DNA of 64,000 bases from Quercus robur (GCF_932294415.1 NC_065542.1:55114406-55178405); one strand, 5' to 3'; shown: positions 35,084 through 48,068, counted from the stretch's first letter. Notes: generated by a model from the sequence alone, not told the origin. Numbers and translations: made by a program.

Positions 35084-37048
35084 TTGTCTGTCGAGACTCT
35101 GCGGCAGTTGTCTGACGATATCGGTTGACAGTGTTTACTGTGCTATGGTTCTAACGGCTTCTGGAATTGTCTCTCTCTACTCTCTAGAACTTGTTACTAC
35201 TTATATTATTATTATTAATTTTTTTATTATAAAAAAAAACAAAATAACTAGGCGGAATCAGAGTTTTATTAGGAAGGTTAAAAGCAAAACTAATTTTAGC
35301 ATTTTAATTTATATTATTTACAATTTATAATCTACGGTATAATATTTTGTCATATAAGTTTTTTAAAACTTCACAATTTTACACATTATTATTTTAATAC
35401 ATATTTTTAAATTTGATTTTATAGTTAAATTCTTCATTAAATTCTCAAAAAATATAAATAAAAATATTTAGTGCATCTCGCCATTTTAGCCGTATAGTGA
35501 ATGTTGCAATTAAATAAACAAATTAAATGTCTTATTTAAGAAAGTTTTTGATATTTTTTGCCTTAAATTTAGTTGTAGCAATTTGGTATTAAACTAGTTA
35601 GTACTTGTGTCTTGGTCGGTTGATACAGAGCAATCCTTATAAATGTAGAATAGATAATCTGACATGGATGTTTTTAAAAAGTGGTTGTGTAAAATAGAAA
35701 AAATAGGTTCTTAAGTTAAAATAGATATAAATTTTTGCACAAACTAATGCGAGTATGCTCATCCAAACCTCAAAATCACTCACGTTAGTTAAGTAAAAAA
35801 TGTGTAAATTTACAAAATTGCTATAGTAATCGTATAAATTTATACTGATACATTCATTTTATATTTAGTTTTTTTTTTTACGTATTTCAATGAAGAAAGA
35901 GAGTGAATGATAGTTGTTGTATGTGAAAAAAGAAAAATAATTATAAAAAAAATGAATATTTCAATGAAATAAAGTTTAGAATAGATTATTTTTAAGTAAA
36001 ATTTTTTGAAAAGTAGTTACTATATAAAATTATACTAAAATAAAAATAGAAATTTTGATCGGGTTAAAGCGAAATAATCTACAATATGTAAAATAAATCC
36101 ATTCTTGAGAGAGAGAGAGAGGGGGTCTGCAGGCCCCGTGGGCCATCTAGGTCCTTTAAGAATCAGTTTTTGATAGGTAGTAGGTACTATTATTATAGTA
36201 TTATATTGATGCAATTCCGCAAGTAAAAAAGTGCATTAAAATGCGTAAAATATTATTTAAAAACTAAAAATGATTATTTAAAAACACAAACTAAACACCC
36301 CATAATATTTTAGAAACCCTTTTTTTTTTCCTTTTTATTTTATGGAAGATTTTTTTTTTTTTTTTTTTTGATCCCTATGGAAGATCTTTTAGGATATTTA
36401 TTGCCCCCCACTCATTTCCGTAAAAAATATTTAAAAATATCAAATTACGTGCTTCCTTGACCAAATAAACTTCAAGTTTTTTTTTTTTTTGGTTGTTGTT
36501 TTGGGAAGAACTAAACTTCAAAATTATTCGCAAGTAGTAGGGGAGTTATTATCAGGACTACTATATTATATTATCAGGATAATGTTGATTTTGAATGTTG
36601 AAGAATGTTTGAGTTTCAAATTCTCTCCTCTCGTTGAATTATCAATTATTATTATATGTCACATACCCATTCATGAAAAAGGCATAAGAAAAAAAAATGT
36701 AGCATGAATACATAACACATTCAAAAAGATCCTTGAAGTCAATATGTGCCCTATTTAATTAATCAATATATCAATTCAAAATAAAACCTTTCATTTACTA
36801 ATGCATACTTGGTATACCGTAATCATGTATAATTTAAAGTTGTTGGCTTTTTTTTTTTTTTTTTTTTTTTTTTAGAGGGAAAGTTGTTAGCTGTTAGGAC
36901 AAGGATTTTACATAATTCAGCTTAATGGCCTATGTCTAGAGCAAAAAAGTCCTTACGACTACATCTTTGATATTAAGCTCTTCACTTTATAATGAATTTA
37001 TAGTTATTAGTATTGTACAGTACGTGATATATATCATACTATACATAC
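35081..37048. other. Intergenic, very AT-rich, no gene
   Basis: Between the promoter of the 221-residue gene and the LINE. Holds T tracts (36353-36369, 36848-36873) and a MITE fragment (36219-36302). No gene-like frame. Confidence 0.5.
36219..36302 (-). repeat. Fragment of the 48.6-kb MITE family
   Basis: Its complement contains ggggtgtttagtttgtgttt, followed by taaataat, attttc/agttttt and cgcatttt blocks also found at 48602-48754. The far inverted end is missing. Confidence 0.5.
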
Positions 37049-37067
37049 TATATTGAGTAAAAAATAA
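37049..37067. repeat. LINE target-site duplication, left copy
   Basis: tatattgagtaaaaaataa, identical to 43043-43061. Confidence 0.9.
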
Positions 37068-37071
37068 AAAA

Positions 37072-38868
37072 ATGAAGGCACGGGTTCTCTCTAGAGCAGA
37101 GGAAGTAGAACTTATGCGCAGCAACAAGAAAGTAAAAGATAGCCATCACTCCAACTTCAGTGACTGCTCAGGTGAGGACTCCCCATCTCAGGGTAACCAA
37201 AGCCCATGGAATGAGCAGAAAGCTTCCTTGAAGGACAAGCTTATGGGTGAGATACCGGGGGCATTTGCTCAAGCCTTTGATTTCTCGGACTCAATGGAAG
37301 CAGACAGCGATTCAGATGACGACGAGGCAGAAGCGGAAAGCCGCGAAGGCAGAGTTCTAATTAAGCTAACCAGGGAGACAAAAATCCGGATTCGGGGACC
37401 TTGGACAAAAGCCATTTTTGTCAAGCTTGTGGGCAGGACAATGGGGTTCAACTACATCCAAACAAAACTCACCCAGTTGTGGAAATCGTCAGGTCGTATG
37501 GACTGTGTGAATCTCGGGTATGGATTCTTTTTAATTCGTTTCTACGCTAAGGAGGATTTGGACTTTGTCTTACAGAAAGGTCCCTGGTTCATTGGAGATC
37601 ACTTCCTCTCCCTGAGACCATGGGAACCGTTCTTTAAACCTTCCATGGCAAGTGTTTCAACGATAGCTGTTTGGGTGAGGCTTCATGAGCTGCCCTTTGA
37701 GTTGTATGCTAGAGACGTGCTTCGGCAGATTGGTGAGGCGATTGGGAAGGTACTAAGGATTGATACGCATACAGCCATGGAGGATCGGGGTGAGTACGCA
37801 AGGCTGTGTGTCCAAATTGACATGAATAAACCTTTGGTTAACACCGTCGCCATTGGACGATTTGAACAACTGGTCATGTATGAGGGTGTCCAGAGCCTTT
37901 GTTTTGCCTGTGGACGCGTCGGCCACCGGAAAGAGGTTTGCCTGGCTATTATTCGGAATGAAAAAGAGAAGCCAGTACCGGCAGGCACGTCGCTGGAAGT
38001 GCCGGAAAATAGCTCACGTAGTGTGCATGAAGCAGGTCGTACTGACACCTGTAGCAACATGACAAAAGTTAGTGGCACAGAAGAGGAGGAGGGGCTGTAT
38101 GGTCCTTGGATGGTAGTGTCTAGGAAGAGGAATGGACACAAGGGGACAAAAAAAGGTACAAATCTCATACAGACACAGAAATTTGGCTCAAGGACAACAC
38201 ACGCTCACTCCTTTAAGGGGCCCAGCCACGTGACTAAGCATTATACAACTGGCTCAAAGAACTCGGCTGGTCTTTATGAGGCTGGGGTTCCGTCCATGAT
38301 GGGCCTATTTAAGCTAAACGGGCTTCAGCCCAATGTGGATATGGCAGGGACTTCTCTTGGTCATTCTCAGACCCAAAATGGTAAGTTAAGAAACTCTGTT
38401 AAGGGCAAGAAAGTCATTGCCCGTAGCAAAATATCTTCCCCTAGCCTCAAAAGTGGCGTTGACACTCCAGTAGTTACAGCACCCTTCAAGCTTGATAGTA
38501 TTTCCAACCATGGAGCCGATTCTCTTCCTAACGCACCTTTTAAGTTCGTGGCCAATGAGGAGGCCGTGGTGGGTCATCAACATGCAAGGGAAGATGATCA
38601 AGGTGCTATGGTGAGCTACTGTACTTCCTAGAGTCTTGGCTTAGGGACCCATGTTGTTTCTAAGGTGGAAGCACCACAAATTCAAGCCAATCTAGAGTGC
38701 CAAACCAATTTGGAGGTGCAACCTGCACTTTGTAGCTCGAGTAGCAACGATGGGAGTCCTTGTTCAGCGGTGGATCCTCAGTCTTGGGTTCGGCCAGTCG
38801 AAGGGAAGGATGGGGTGGTTCAGATGGACTCTGAGGATGGAAGTGAAGTTATTCCCTCTTCTTGTTGA
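37072..38868 (+). pseudogene. LINE ORF1 (RNA-binding protein), one in-frame stop
   Basis: Starts MKARVLSRAEEVELMRSNKK. A long open stretch runs to a TAG at 38629-38631, and the frame stays coding to a final stop at 38868. Residues about 85-235 form the DUF4283-type domain (GPWTKAIFVKLVGRTMGFNY, FVLQKGPWFIGDHFLSLRPW, WVRLHELPFELYARDVLRQI). A zinc knuckle CFACGRVGHRKEVC (C-x2-C-x4-H-x4-C) lies near residue 280. The rest is low-complexity. The protein would bind LINE RNA. Only one disabling change is seen. Confidence 0.85.
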
Positions 38869-38899
38869 GGTCTGTCTCTCTTTGTATTATCAGTTAATA

Positions 38900-41800
38900 A
38901 TGAATATAATCGTCTAGAATAGTAGGGGCGCTCTGAAGCCCAATTTTCAGAACCATGTCCGAGATCTTACTCGAATTCATGATCCGGCCATTTTTGTGAT
39001 TATGGAAACCAAATTAGGTGGTGAAAGAGCTAGAGAGATTATTGACAGACTCCCATTTGACGGAGCCATACATACTGACACCATCAGCTTATCGGGTGGG
39101 CTATGGCTTTTATGGAACTTTGATAAAGTGGAGATTGAAGCTCTTGCTAACACAGAACAGGAAATTCATGTGGAGGTTAAGGTACGCTCCTCAGACTCTG
39201 CTTGGTTATTTTCAGCAATTTATGCTAGTCCTAGGAGTGAGGAGAGATGTGTATTATGGAGTAATTTGTCTAAGGTGGCTGAGCTTCACAACAAGCCCTG
39301 GATCATGGCAGGGGATTTTAATGAGCCTCTGGTTGGAGGGGATAAATTTGGGGGGAGGGGTTTGAGCCTTAATCGTTCCCTGTTATTTAAAGAGTGTCTG
39401 GATAGATGCAACATGATTGATATGGGTTTTTCCAGTCCAAGGTATACTTGGACAAATAAAAGGGATATTAATGATCTCATTCTTGAAAGGATTAACAGGT
39501 TCTTTATGAACCCAAGCTGGTGCACACTATATCCGGATGCTAAGGTTACTCATTTGCCCAGATGCCACTCTGATCATTGTCCAGTCCTCATGGAAGCCTT
39601 TCCAACCCAAACGGTCAAACTAACCCGACCTTTCCGCTTTCAGAGTTTCTGGTTAACTGATATGTCTTTTCCGAAGGTCATGTCTAATGCTTGGAGCCAG
39701 AATAGAAGACTGGGGGATTCTATTGATACCATTACCAGAGATGTTGCCTTGTGGAATAGAAACAGTTTTGGAAACATTCATGCCAAGAAAAAAAGAGTCA
39801 TTGCAAGAATTTATGGGGTTCAGAGAGTTTTGTCAGCAAGGCCGAGTGCTCCTCTTATTGAGCTAGAAAACAATCTTCATCTAGAGCTGGGGAAAATTCT
39901 GGATCAGGAACGTGACTTATGGGCTCTGAAATCTAGGATTAACTAGATGATTCAAGGGGACCGCAACACCTCCTTTTATCATATATCTTCCCTTGCTCGA
40001 AGGAAGAGAAACCACATTGCTTTAGTTAAAAACAGTGAAGGTAAGTCGATCACAGATGAGAGGGAGGTGATGGAGCACTTCAGGTCTGGGTTTATCTCTT
40101 TATACACTACATCTCAATCCAAAGCTGACTGGCACATGAGTCTTATTTCTAATTGGCAAGTCCAACTTTCTGAGGAGGACAAGTCCAAGCTTGCTGAGGT
40201 GGTGTCTCCTACTGAGATAAAAGATGCCCTCTGGTCCATGAAAGCCTTTAAAGCCCCAGGCCCGGACGGGCTGCATGCTAGGTTCTTCCAAAGATTTTGG
40301 CTTGTAGTTGGGGATTCAGTGAGGGAGGAAGGTTCCCGAATACCTTAACCGTACCCTTATAGTCCTCATCCCAAAAATCCAAGGTCTTGAGACTATTGGT
40401 AACTATAGGCCAATCAGTTTATGTAATTCTATCTATAAGATCGTCACTAAGATCATCGTGGCGAGAATAAGACCGCACTTGGAAAGGTTGGTGTCCCCTT
40501 ACCAAGTGGCTTTTGTTCCGGGTAGAAGAGGTGTACACAATACCATTATTGTCCAGGAGCTTATCCACACTATAGGGAGGGTCAAAGGGAGGAATGGCTA
40601 TATGGTGATTAAATTAGACCTTGAGAAGGCCTATGATAAACTCGAATGGAGCTTTATTAGAGAGATGCTTACTCGATTCAATTTTCCGGAAAACCTTATT
40701 GAGCTCATTATGAGCTGCATCTCCACAGTATCTACCTCGCTCCTTTTTAATGGCGAATGTATGGACCCCTTTTGGCCCTCTAGAGGCATCAGACAAGGCG
40801 ATCCGCTCTCTTCGTATCTTTTTATTTTGTGCATGGAATTCCTGGGGCAGCTAATTGATGAGAAATGCAGTGAGCATCTTTGGACGAAGGTGAAAACCTC
40901 GAGAAGCGGACCAGCCTTCTCACACCTCTTTTTTGCCGATGACTTGGTTCTCTTTGCTGAAGCTTCCCTAGAAAATTGCAGTACAATCAAAAGAGTCCTC
41001 CAGGAATTTTGTTCCAAATCCGGGCAAGTGGTAAGTGAAGCAAAATCCCGGATTTATTTCTCGCCTAATGTAGATCTTGATCAAAGGGAGGCTCTAGCGG
41101 ACATTCTCGGGTTTCAAACAACTCCAAACCTAGGAAAATACCTAGGCTTTCCTTTGAAGCACTCAAGGAGCAGAAGCTTTGATTTTGATTTTGTCCTTGA
41201 TAGAGTGAAGCAAAAGCTTGCGGGATGGAAAGCAAATCTTCTCTCAATTACTGGGAGAAGGGTTCTTATCCAAGCCTCTTCCTCTACAATCCCAGCATAT
41301 GTCATGCAAAATGTCTACCTTCCAAATAAGGTCCTTGAGGGGATTGATAGAGTAAACAGGAATTTCTTATGGGGTTCAACTGATACTGAGAAGAAAATGC
41401 ATTGGGTTAACTGGGGGAAGGTAACTAAACCTAAGGACCTAGGAGGATTGGGGCTTTAAGCAGTTAAAGGGAGAAACACAGCTTGATTAGCTAAACTCAA
41501 TTGGAGATTCCATACGGAAACTGATGCTCTTTGGGTTCGGGTTCTCAAGAAAAAGTACTGTACTAATAGGCGAATTAATTCCAGCCGGAAAGCTAGGCTG
41601 CCTTCTTCCCTCACTTGGAGAGGTATGAGAAGAGGTGAGGACACGTTTAAAAAGGGAATTAAATGGAATCCGGGTTGGGACAGTACCCTGAACTTCTGGA
41701 CTGATGTTTGGTCTAATCTCGGTCCGATTAGGAATGTCATTCATGGCCTTATTCCTCAGGCCGAATTGGATTTAAAGGTAAGAGATGTCATTACACCTTA

Positions 41801-43004
41801 TGGTAGCTGGGATTGGTCCATGATTCCTTTCGAGCTTGCTGAGAATGTCAAGGCAGAGATTCAAGGCACCCCTATTACCATCGTTGTGAGGGGAGGTGAC
41901 AACTTGGTTTGGAAACTATCTCAAAAGGGCAATTTTGAAACGAGAAGTGCATATTTGCTGGCCATCAATGCAATGGAGGACCCCCCTTTCACTGGAAGCT
42001 GGATATGGAAAGCTCATACCCTCCCAAAAATCCAAGTTTTTGTTTGGAAAAGCATGCATGAGAGTGTTGGAGTTAATAGTTGCTTAGCTAGGAGAGGAAT
42101 GCCAGTGGACCCTTCCTGCCCTTTGTGCCAAACAGAGGTGGAAACTATAACCCATGCCCTTCGGGATTGCAATATGGCTAGAGCTATTTGGTATCAGCTA
42201 GGCATCCATGTCTCAAACACTAGCTTCTTCACTCAAAATTTGAGGGATTGGCTCACTGCCAATGGCAAAAGTGTTCAAAAGAATAGTCCAACCAGCCCTC
42301 CTTGGAATGTTCTATTTTTATTCGCTGTTTGGGAGATTTGGAGACAACGTAATAATTTTTTTTTCAAGCGTAGAAGCAGTAACCCGAGTCTGGAAAAAGG
42401 AATAGTTGCTTAAGCCACAAAATTTTCCTTGTGCGCAGATCGTGCTAGGAACATCAGCAGTAAGAGAGTTCGGAAAATTAGGTGGGATAAGCCAGAGGTA
42501 GGCTGGATGAAATTGAATACAAATGGGGCCTCAAACGCTTTGTTAGGCTTGGCTGGTGGAGGGGGTCTGATAAGGGATGAAGCTGGCGCTTGGGTGGCAG
42601 GTTTTACAAGGAAGCTTGGGAAAGTGAACAGCTTTTGTGCAGAATTATAGGCCCTTAGGGATGGTCTTCTCCTCTGCCAACAGATGAATATGTCTGCCCT
42701 TATTGTGGAGTTAGCTGCTAAGGTTCTAGTTGAAGCTCTAACCAACCCGAGCTATTCTAATACTATTGTCTTTGGTCTTTTTGATGATTGCAAGCAGCTG
42801 CTGAGTTTTTTTCCTCAATGTCGCATTCAACATGCTTTCCGTGAAGCTAACATGTGCGCTGATCAACTAGCTAGATTAGGCTTGCTACAAGAGTCTGAGC
42901 TTGTTGTCTTTCCTTGTCCGCCTATGGACATTAAGAAAACCTTTGAGGCTGATAGCCAGGGATTGTACTCTTTCAGGCTTTGTCTTGAGTTAAGTTGCTC
43001 TTAG
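38900..43004 (+). pseudogene. LINE ORF2 (endonuclease-reverse transcriptase), several stops
   Basis: Starts MNIIV at 38900. Domains in order: AP-type endonuclease (IMETKLGGE, IMAGDFNEPLVGG, CHSDHCPVLM); reverse transcriptase (VAFVPGRRGVHNTIIVQELI, IKLDLEKAYDKLEWSFI, GIRQGDPLSSYLF and the catalytic FADD at 40932-40943); zinc-binding zf-RVT (CPLCQTEVETITHALRDC); and RNase H (LNTNGASNAL, AFREANMCADQLARLG). Six premature stops and one small deletion near 40330, with loss of frame, interrupt it. Five stops replace expected Trp or Gln codons in conserved places: TAG at codon 6, TAG at 39944, TAA at 41457, TGA near 41484 and TAG near 42648. One TAA is at 42411. The first RNase H Asp reads Asn. Confidence 0.88.
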
Positions 43005-43042
43005 TTTTTTATAATATTTCCCTTTTTACCAAAAAAAATATA

Positions 43043-43061
43043 TATATTGAGTAAAAAATAA
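43043..43061. repeat. LINE target-site duplication, right copy
   Basis: Identical to 37049-37067, directly after the A-rich 3' end of the LINE. Confidence 0.9.
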
Positions 43062-45711
43062 GTCTTGTATTATAAGGGCACATCTAAAATGTTCATGAAT
43101 CATACAATACATAGATGCATATTGTTTAAATCATATCATAAAATCATGTGTCGTACGATACACAAACACGTGGATTTAAAATGAGTTATTTATTTATTTA
43201 TTAAAATTTGTGCTTTTACTTGAGTCTAAGGAGTTGTTAGACTTGTTTTTGACACAACATTACTAAGCTACTTAATTGAGCCCAATAAAATAACTTGTCC
43301 ATGAGAGAGAGAGTGTGTGTGTGTGTGTTTTTTTTTTCCTTAAAAAATTTAGACTACACACTTGATATTTCACTTCCATATTTGCAAATATATTTTATAT
43401 ACTATTAATTTGGTATTAAACGACAAAATAATTATTTATTTCTTTATTATTATTATTACAAGTCTAAGAAGTTAGAATGCCAAGAAGAAATATAAAGAAA
43501 TTTCATTAAAATAAAAGAACAAGAACAAATAGTAAATGTTGATAATGAATATGATAATAACATTAGCTTAGGTTGAGTTGATTAGGTAAGACGATTAATA
43601 TAATGAAAAGAAATTATTATTTTAGTTTTTATGTCGTGTATTATCACTTTTGAGTTTAATAAATTTGAATGTATATGTTATAAATATATGTTAATTTGAT
43701 TTATTTAATTAGTATTGTTAAATATTATTAAATAAGTGATGATTGAATTAGTCATTATTTGAATATATTGCAAATTTATAATGAAGATACCTCTTATATA
43801 TTATATAGATATATAATTTTTTTTTTAAATTATTAGGTGTCTATGTATTTATAATACACGATACAAAAAAATTAAAATTCAGTTCATGATACGATTATCA
43901 TTTTGACAATTATGAATGAATGTAATGTAGGGTCTATATACTAGAGAATATTTGACTAACTCTAAGTTAATTTTAGACTAACTCAATGTTAATTTGCTTG
44001 TTGTACATATATATAGACCTAAAATTGGTTCAGAGTTAGTTTAACTAGTAAAATCTTTTATCATCGAAAAAAGTTATGGAGTTTATTTCCCACTTACACA
44101 AAAAACCAATTGGTGTATTGATATGATGATAAAAAGCAATCATCAAAAGTAGATGCTCTATATATATACACACATATTTTGTACCATTTAAATAGATGTA
44201 ATCAAAACAAAGTGCCGCAAAACTAAATACATACTATAAGATTCAAATAACAAATTTATAGTGCCAATGGGAAAGAATCAAAGAATTGACAAAATGATAG
44301 TAAAAACTAAATGAAAGATATACAAAAATAATCTTTAAAATTGCATGGGTAATGGTATGGAAGCATGTTCATCAACGACGACAGTAATATTTGAACTCCT
44401 TGGTGATCTTAATCCCAATAATTGAATCTTCTTTTTGGTATTTTGTACTTGGAATCGTAGTTTTACTTTCTTTTTTCCTTTTTGCAACTTCGGGTTTCAA
44501 CTCTAATGACTTCTCTTATAAAAAATAAAAAACTCCGATGACTTCTCCTTCTCTTTTTGGAACCTTTTCTTTTTGAAAGAGTTGAACTTGCATTAGCTGC
44601 AGGCGTAAATCCCATTTGTGATTCTGTAGCAATAAGATAGACAAGTTGATATTGATCACACCATAGTCTTGTTGTCTTATCACCGTTCATCATTAACATA
44701 CCACTCTTGCATTAAAGTATGTGCAAATATGTACATTTAAAAAAAGTTTATTACAAGTTTCAAAAAGAAAAAAAAAAGTTTATTACACGTGTTAATTAGA
44801 GAAGTCAAAATTTCAATTGTTTTTTTATGCTTGTAAAAATATGTATATTACCGTATTTGCAATAAGTTTTTGCCTTTTCAAAAATACTCCCTTCTATTAA
44901 AATTTGAAAACTACAAAAATAATGAAAAACTTTATGGTAATGGCCCCTTCAATTTTTTTTTTTTTTTTTTTTTTAAGTATAAACACTCATTTTGTATTAG
45001 TGTCTAATTTGTTCTTTTATTATTCAATTTTTGCCACATATAACTCATTAATTTTGTGAACGTTTAAGAAATATGTTTATAAAAATATATAACTAAATCT
45101 CTTTAGTAAATGTTACTTTTCTTTTCCAAAACAAACTCATTTTCATTTGCATTTAGAAAGTTTGGAATGCAAGGATACAATTTTATTTATTTTTTACATA
45201 TTTATATTAGATTGTATATGTTAAGGCATTAGAAGATGACATTTATTAGTTTTTTTTTTTTTGAGAAACAAACACACACACAAAAAAAAAAAAAAATGAG
45301 GTACATTTATTAATTAATTTGTAAGCATTTTATGCTTTTGAATCTTTGATAGCTAATTTTAAAAAAGAAACTGCAACTATAATTTTTGCCCCTTCGATCA
45401 AATTGAAGAAAATGGAGAAACCCCCAATTAATAATTAACACTTGCTTGTATGAAAAAAAATAAAAAAAGTTAGAATTCTACCAAAGTTCTCAACATTTAT
45501 CTTATAAAAAAAAAAAAAAAGTTAAAAAAAAAAAAAATTCAAGATTTACATGCTCAATGAAGGTCAATGTGGAAATCAAAAAAGAAAAAAAGAAAAAAAA
45601 ATGGAAATCCATCAAAGCAAAACTCTACACTAGTCTGGAAAAAAAAAAGTCCTCATTTGAAAAAAAGAAAAAGAAAATCTTGTTAAACAATTATTACTTC
45701 ACATTCCATAG
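43062..45711. other. Intergenic, AT-rich, no gene
   Basis: Short open frames only. Ends with a 165-bp direct repeat (44900-45045) and A-rich DNA before the AUG3-like fragments. Confidence 0.5.
44900..45045 (+). repeat. Direct repeat, left copy, flanking the AUG3/SAD2 chimera
   Basis: Contains gaaaaactttatggtaatgg, ccccttcaattt, then a T tract, and acactcattttgtattag with cttttattattcaattt. The same blocks in the same order recur at 47885-48068. Confidence 0.7.
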
Positions 45712-46960
45712 GACGACGCTCGCCCCATTCTCGACTGGATCTGCTCCAGTCTCCGCTTCTCTCTTTTTCAATTTTCCATTTCAATTAGGGTTTCTTATTT
45801 TCGTTTACTTTAAATCACAGGCGTGAGCAATTTTCCACTGAATTTGAATTTTTTGGGTGATTACAGGGAGAGAGAGGACTTGGACTTTGCTTTTGATGAT
45901 AGCATTTCTGCCTTTTCTGCTAGATCAGGAACGAAGCACCTTGTTGTACATTTTTCGCTTTGAATTGACAAATTATGTATGAAATATATATGAGGCATCA
46001 AACATATTTGGGGTTAGGGTTTCAAATTTGCATCATAGTAATGTTTGTTGTAGTATATTTGGGGTTAGGGTTTCAATCTTTGTTAAATATGCATATTTAT
46101 TGCTTGCCTTTTTTTCATGATTGAGAGATAGGGCTTTTAAAGTTGAAACCGTAACTTTTGTATTAGGTTCATCTCCATTTGAAATGGGTTTATTTCGTGG
46201 TTTTTATTAAATATTACTAATCTAAAGATGTAATGAGTACTGTTCCATAACTTTTAGCCTTTCCCAGTAAAGTGTGAAATGGATTTGTTGGGTTTGTGGT
46301 TTTACTTTTGGCACAAAGGATTAGGGTACGCACATTGTGTTTGATACTTTATTTCTCTGATTTTAATCTGTTGATGGTTTTGAGTCCAAGATTTTGGACG
46401 CAATGAAATGGAGTTTCATTTTAGGAGCAGAAATTTTAGTGAGTTTGAATCATGATGGATGATATGTATCTGTGTCTTAATTTGATGCTGAATCCAATGA
46501 TTATCTTCTGGGTTGTATTTGGTTTTCACTTTATTTTATTATATTAACTAAACATGGTGTTAGATTCATTATGACATGACACATTTTTGTGTGCCCACTT
46601 AATGCAGCAAAAGATGCTGAAGGTAAAACCTTATCCAAGCCACCCCTTCTAGGGCCTCACTTAGTTGGGAGACAAATTCTCTCTCTCTTAGCTTCTGATG
46701 AAATTTTTTGTTGTTGATGTATTTGTGGTCAATTTTTTGGGTTAGTGATAATGAAATTCTAGTATTCTGCTTCCAATGCTGATTTTTTTAATTAAAGGAT
46801 TCTTAAAAATTGTAATTTATTTCTAGGGTTGCAACTTTGGCATATAAAGCTGAAGCTTTAGAGTTGCAGAAACAACTCAGGCATATTCAGTCTCAATTTG
46901 ATATGCACAACTTACAGATCTAGATGATAGTCTTTCAGTGAGAAATATGTAAGCTATGAT
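45712..46960 (+). pseudogene. Augmin subunit 3 (AUG3) gene fragments, left copy
   Basis: Three exon-like pieces still separated by intron-like DNA. 45712-45756 reads DDARPILDWICSSLR; 45867-45929 reads EDLDFAFDDSISAFSARS after a tacag acceptor; and 46830-46912 reads ATLAYKAEALELQKQLRHIQ then SQFDMH. All match plant AUG3 (HAUS3), a subunit of the augmin complex that recruits gamma-tubulin to microtubules. The last piece has lost about 24 codons seen in the right copy (GRRARVAATSTVNGRLTN) and continues out of frame. Gene start and remaining exons are absent. Retained introns show a DNA-level copy, not a processed transcript. Confidence 0.75.
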
Positions 46961-47032
46961 AAATGGAATATACTTTTGAACTTGTTCACTTTTATGATAG
47001 TTTTGATTTAAACTATGCAAATTTGATTAGTC

Positions 47033-47443
47033 TGGTTCTGGAGTTCTTTAAACTTATGAATGAGGTTGAGAATGAGGACCTTGTCTTTATTTTGGAGACT
47101 ATAGTGGATAAGTTTGGGGAGGAGATGGCACCTTAAGCTCTTGGGTTATGCCAAAATTTGGTACTGTTAGCCTCCATTTTTATTTGATTTTACACACGTA
47201 TATTCAGAAGTGCTTGACAACTTCTTTTTTTAATAAATATTCAAACAGCTGCATTTTGGAGGTGCATGAACACAGCTGAAGCTGAAGATGAAGCTGATGA
47301 TCCTGGTGCTTTGGCTGCAGTTTGCTGTTTGCGTGCCATTAGCACAATTCTTGAATCAGTGAGCAGGCTTCCTCAACTTTTTGTCCAAGTTGAACCAACT
47401 GTGGTCCCTATTATGCATAGAATGTTAACAAGTGATGACCAAG
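47033..47443 (+). pseudogene. SAD2-like importin-beta gene fragment, left copy
   Basis: Two exon-like pieces. 47033-47160 reads [20 protein letters not shown], then [12 protein letters not shown], a stop, and ALGLCQNL. 47248-47443 reads [20 protein letters not shown], then [20 protein letters not shown] and [20 protein letters not shown] before a GTATG donor. These match plant SAD2 (importin 7/8-like nuclear import receptor), whose [20 protein letters not shown] is contiguous once the intron is removed. Only a small part of the roughly 1000-residue protein is present. It follows AUG3 pieces with the same orientation. Confidence 0.75.
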
Positions 47444-47884
47444 GTATGTATTCTAATACCTCAATTTGGCTTATTTTTGACATTGTTTGTATTCTTTTTT
47501 GAATCTTTTTATTTCCTGATAAGGTTTTGCTGCCAAAGAGGATTGGTGGGCCTTGTATATGTTGTTATCAATAACTCTCAAGGGTATTTAGTTTGATTGT
47601 GTATTATGTTTTCTGTATATATTGGATTCTTTATCTTCTTGAGTGTTTGCGGTTGACAATTGTTTAAAGGATTGGAATTTCTGCTATTTTGTATGGGTAC
47701 GTAAAGGGTTTCTGTATCCTGTCCTTGTGCCTTCACATGTAAATATACACAAGCACTTCTGCGTAAAGGGTAATTCTACTTTGTTACTACTGTTCATTTT
47801 TCTGTTGAATTTTCTTGTGGCTTGCCAAGTAAAAAATTTAATTTTTTTCTTATGCCCCGTCTTTGAGTTTTGATAATACTTGGC

Positions 47885-48068
47885 CCATTGAAAATTACAA
47901 AAATAATGAGAAACTTTAAGGTAATGGCCCCTTCAATTTTTTCTTCTTTTTGTTTTTGTTTTTTGTTTTTTTGTTTGTTTTTGTTTTGTTTTTTTTTTTA
48001 AAGTAAAACACTCATTTTGTATTAGTTTCTCACTTGTTCTTTTATTATTCAATTTCTACCACATACTT
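47885..48068 (+). repeat. Direct repeat, right copy, flanking the AUG3/SAD2 chimera
   Basis: Same blocks as 44900-45045, with a longer T/G-rich middle. It suggests that the chimera is bounded by a direct repeat about 3 kb apart. Confidence 0.65.

Larger units (their letters stand above)
37068..43042 (+). mobile_element. L1-type LINE, nearly full length, 6.0 kb
   Basis: Flanked by a perfect 19-bp target duplication. Two ORFs in the plant L1 order: ORF1 with a DUF4283-type domain and one CCHC knuckle, ORF2 with endonuclease, reverse transcriptase, zinc-binding and RNase H parts. A short A-rich 3' end (accaaaaaaaata) precedes the right duplication. The 5' end lies only 4 bases before the ORF1 ATG, so there is no 5' UTR. 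It may have lost the UTR by 5' truncation on insertion. Both ORFs carry premature stops, so the element is not autonomous. Confidence 0.92.

Noticed and set aside
44463-44699. Minus-strand frame MLMMNGDKTTRLWCDQYQLV
   Set aside because: Only 78 codons, ends in low-complexity Lys/Arg; I could not match it to a transposase or any other family.
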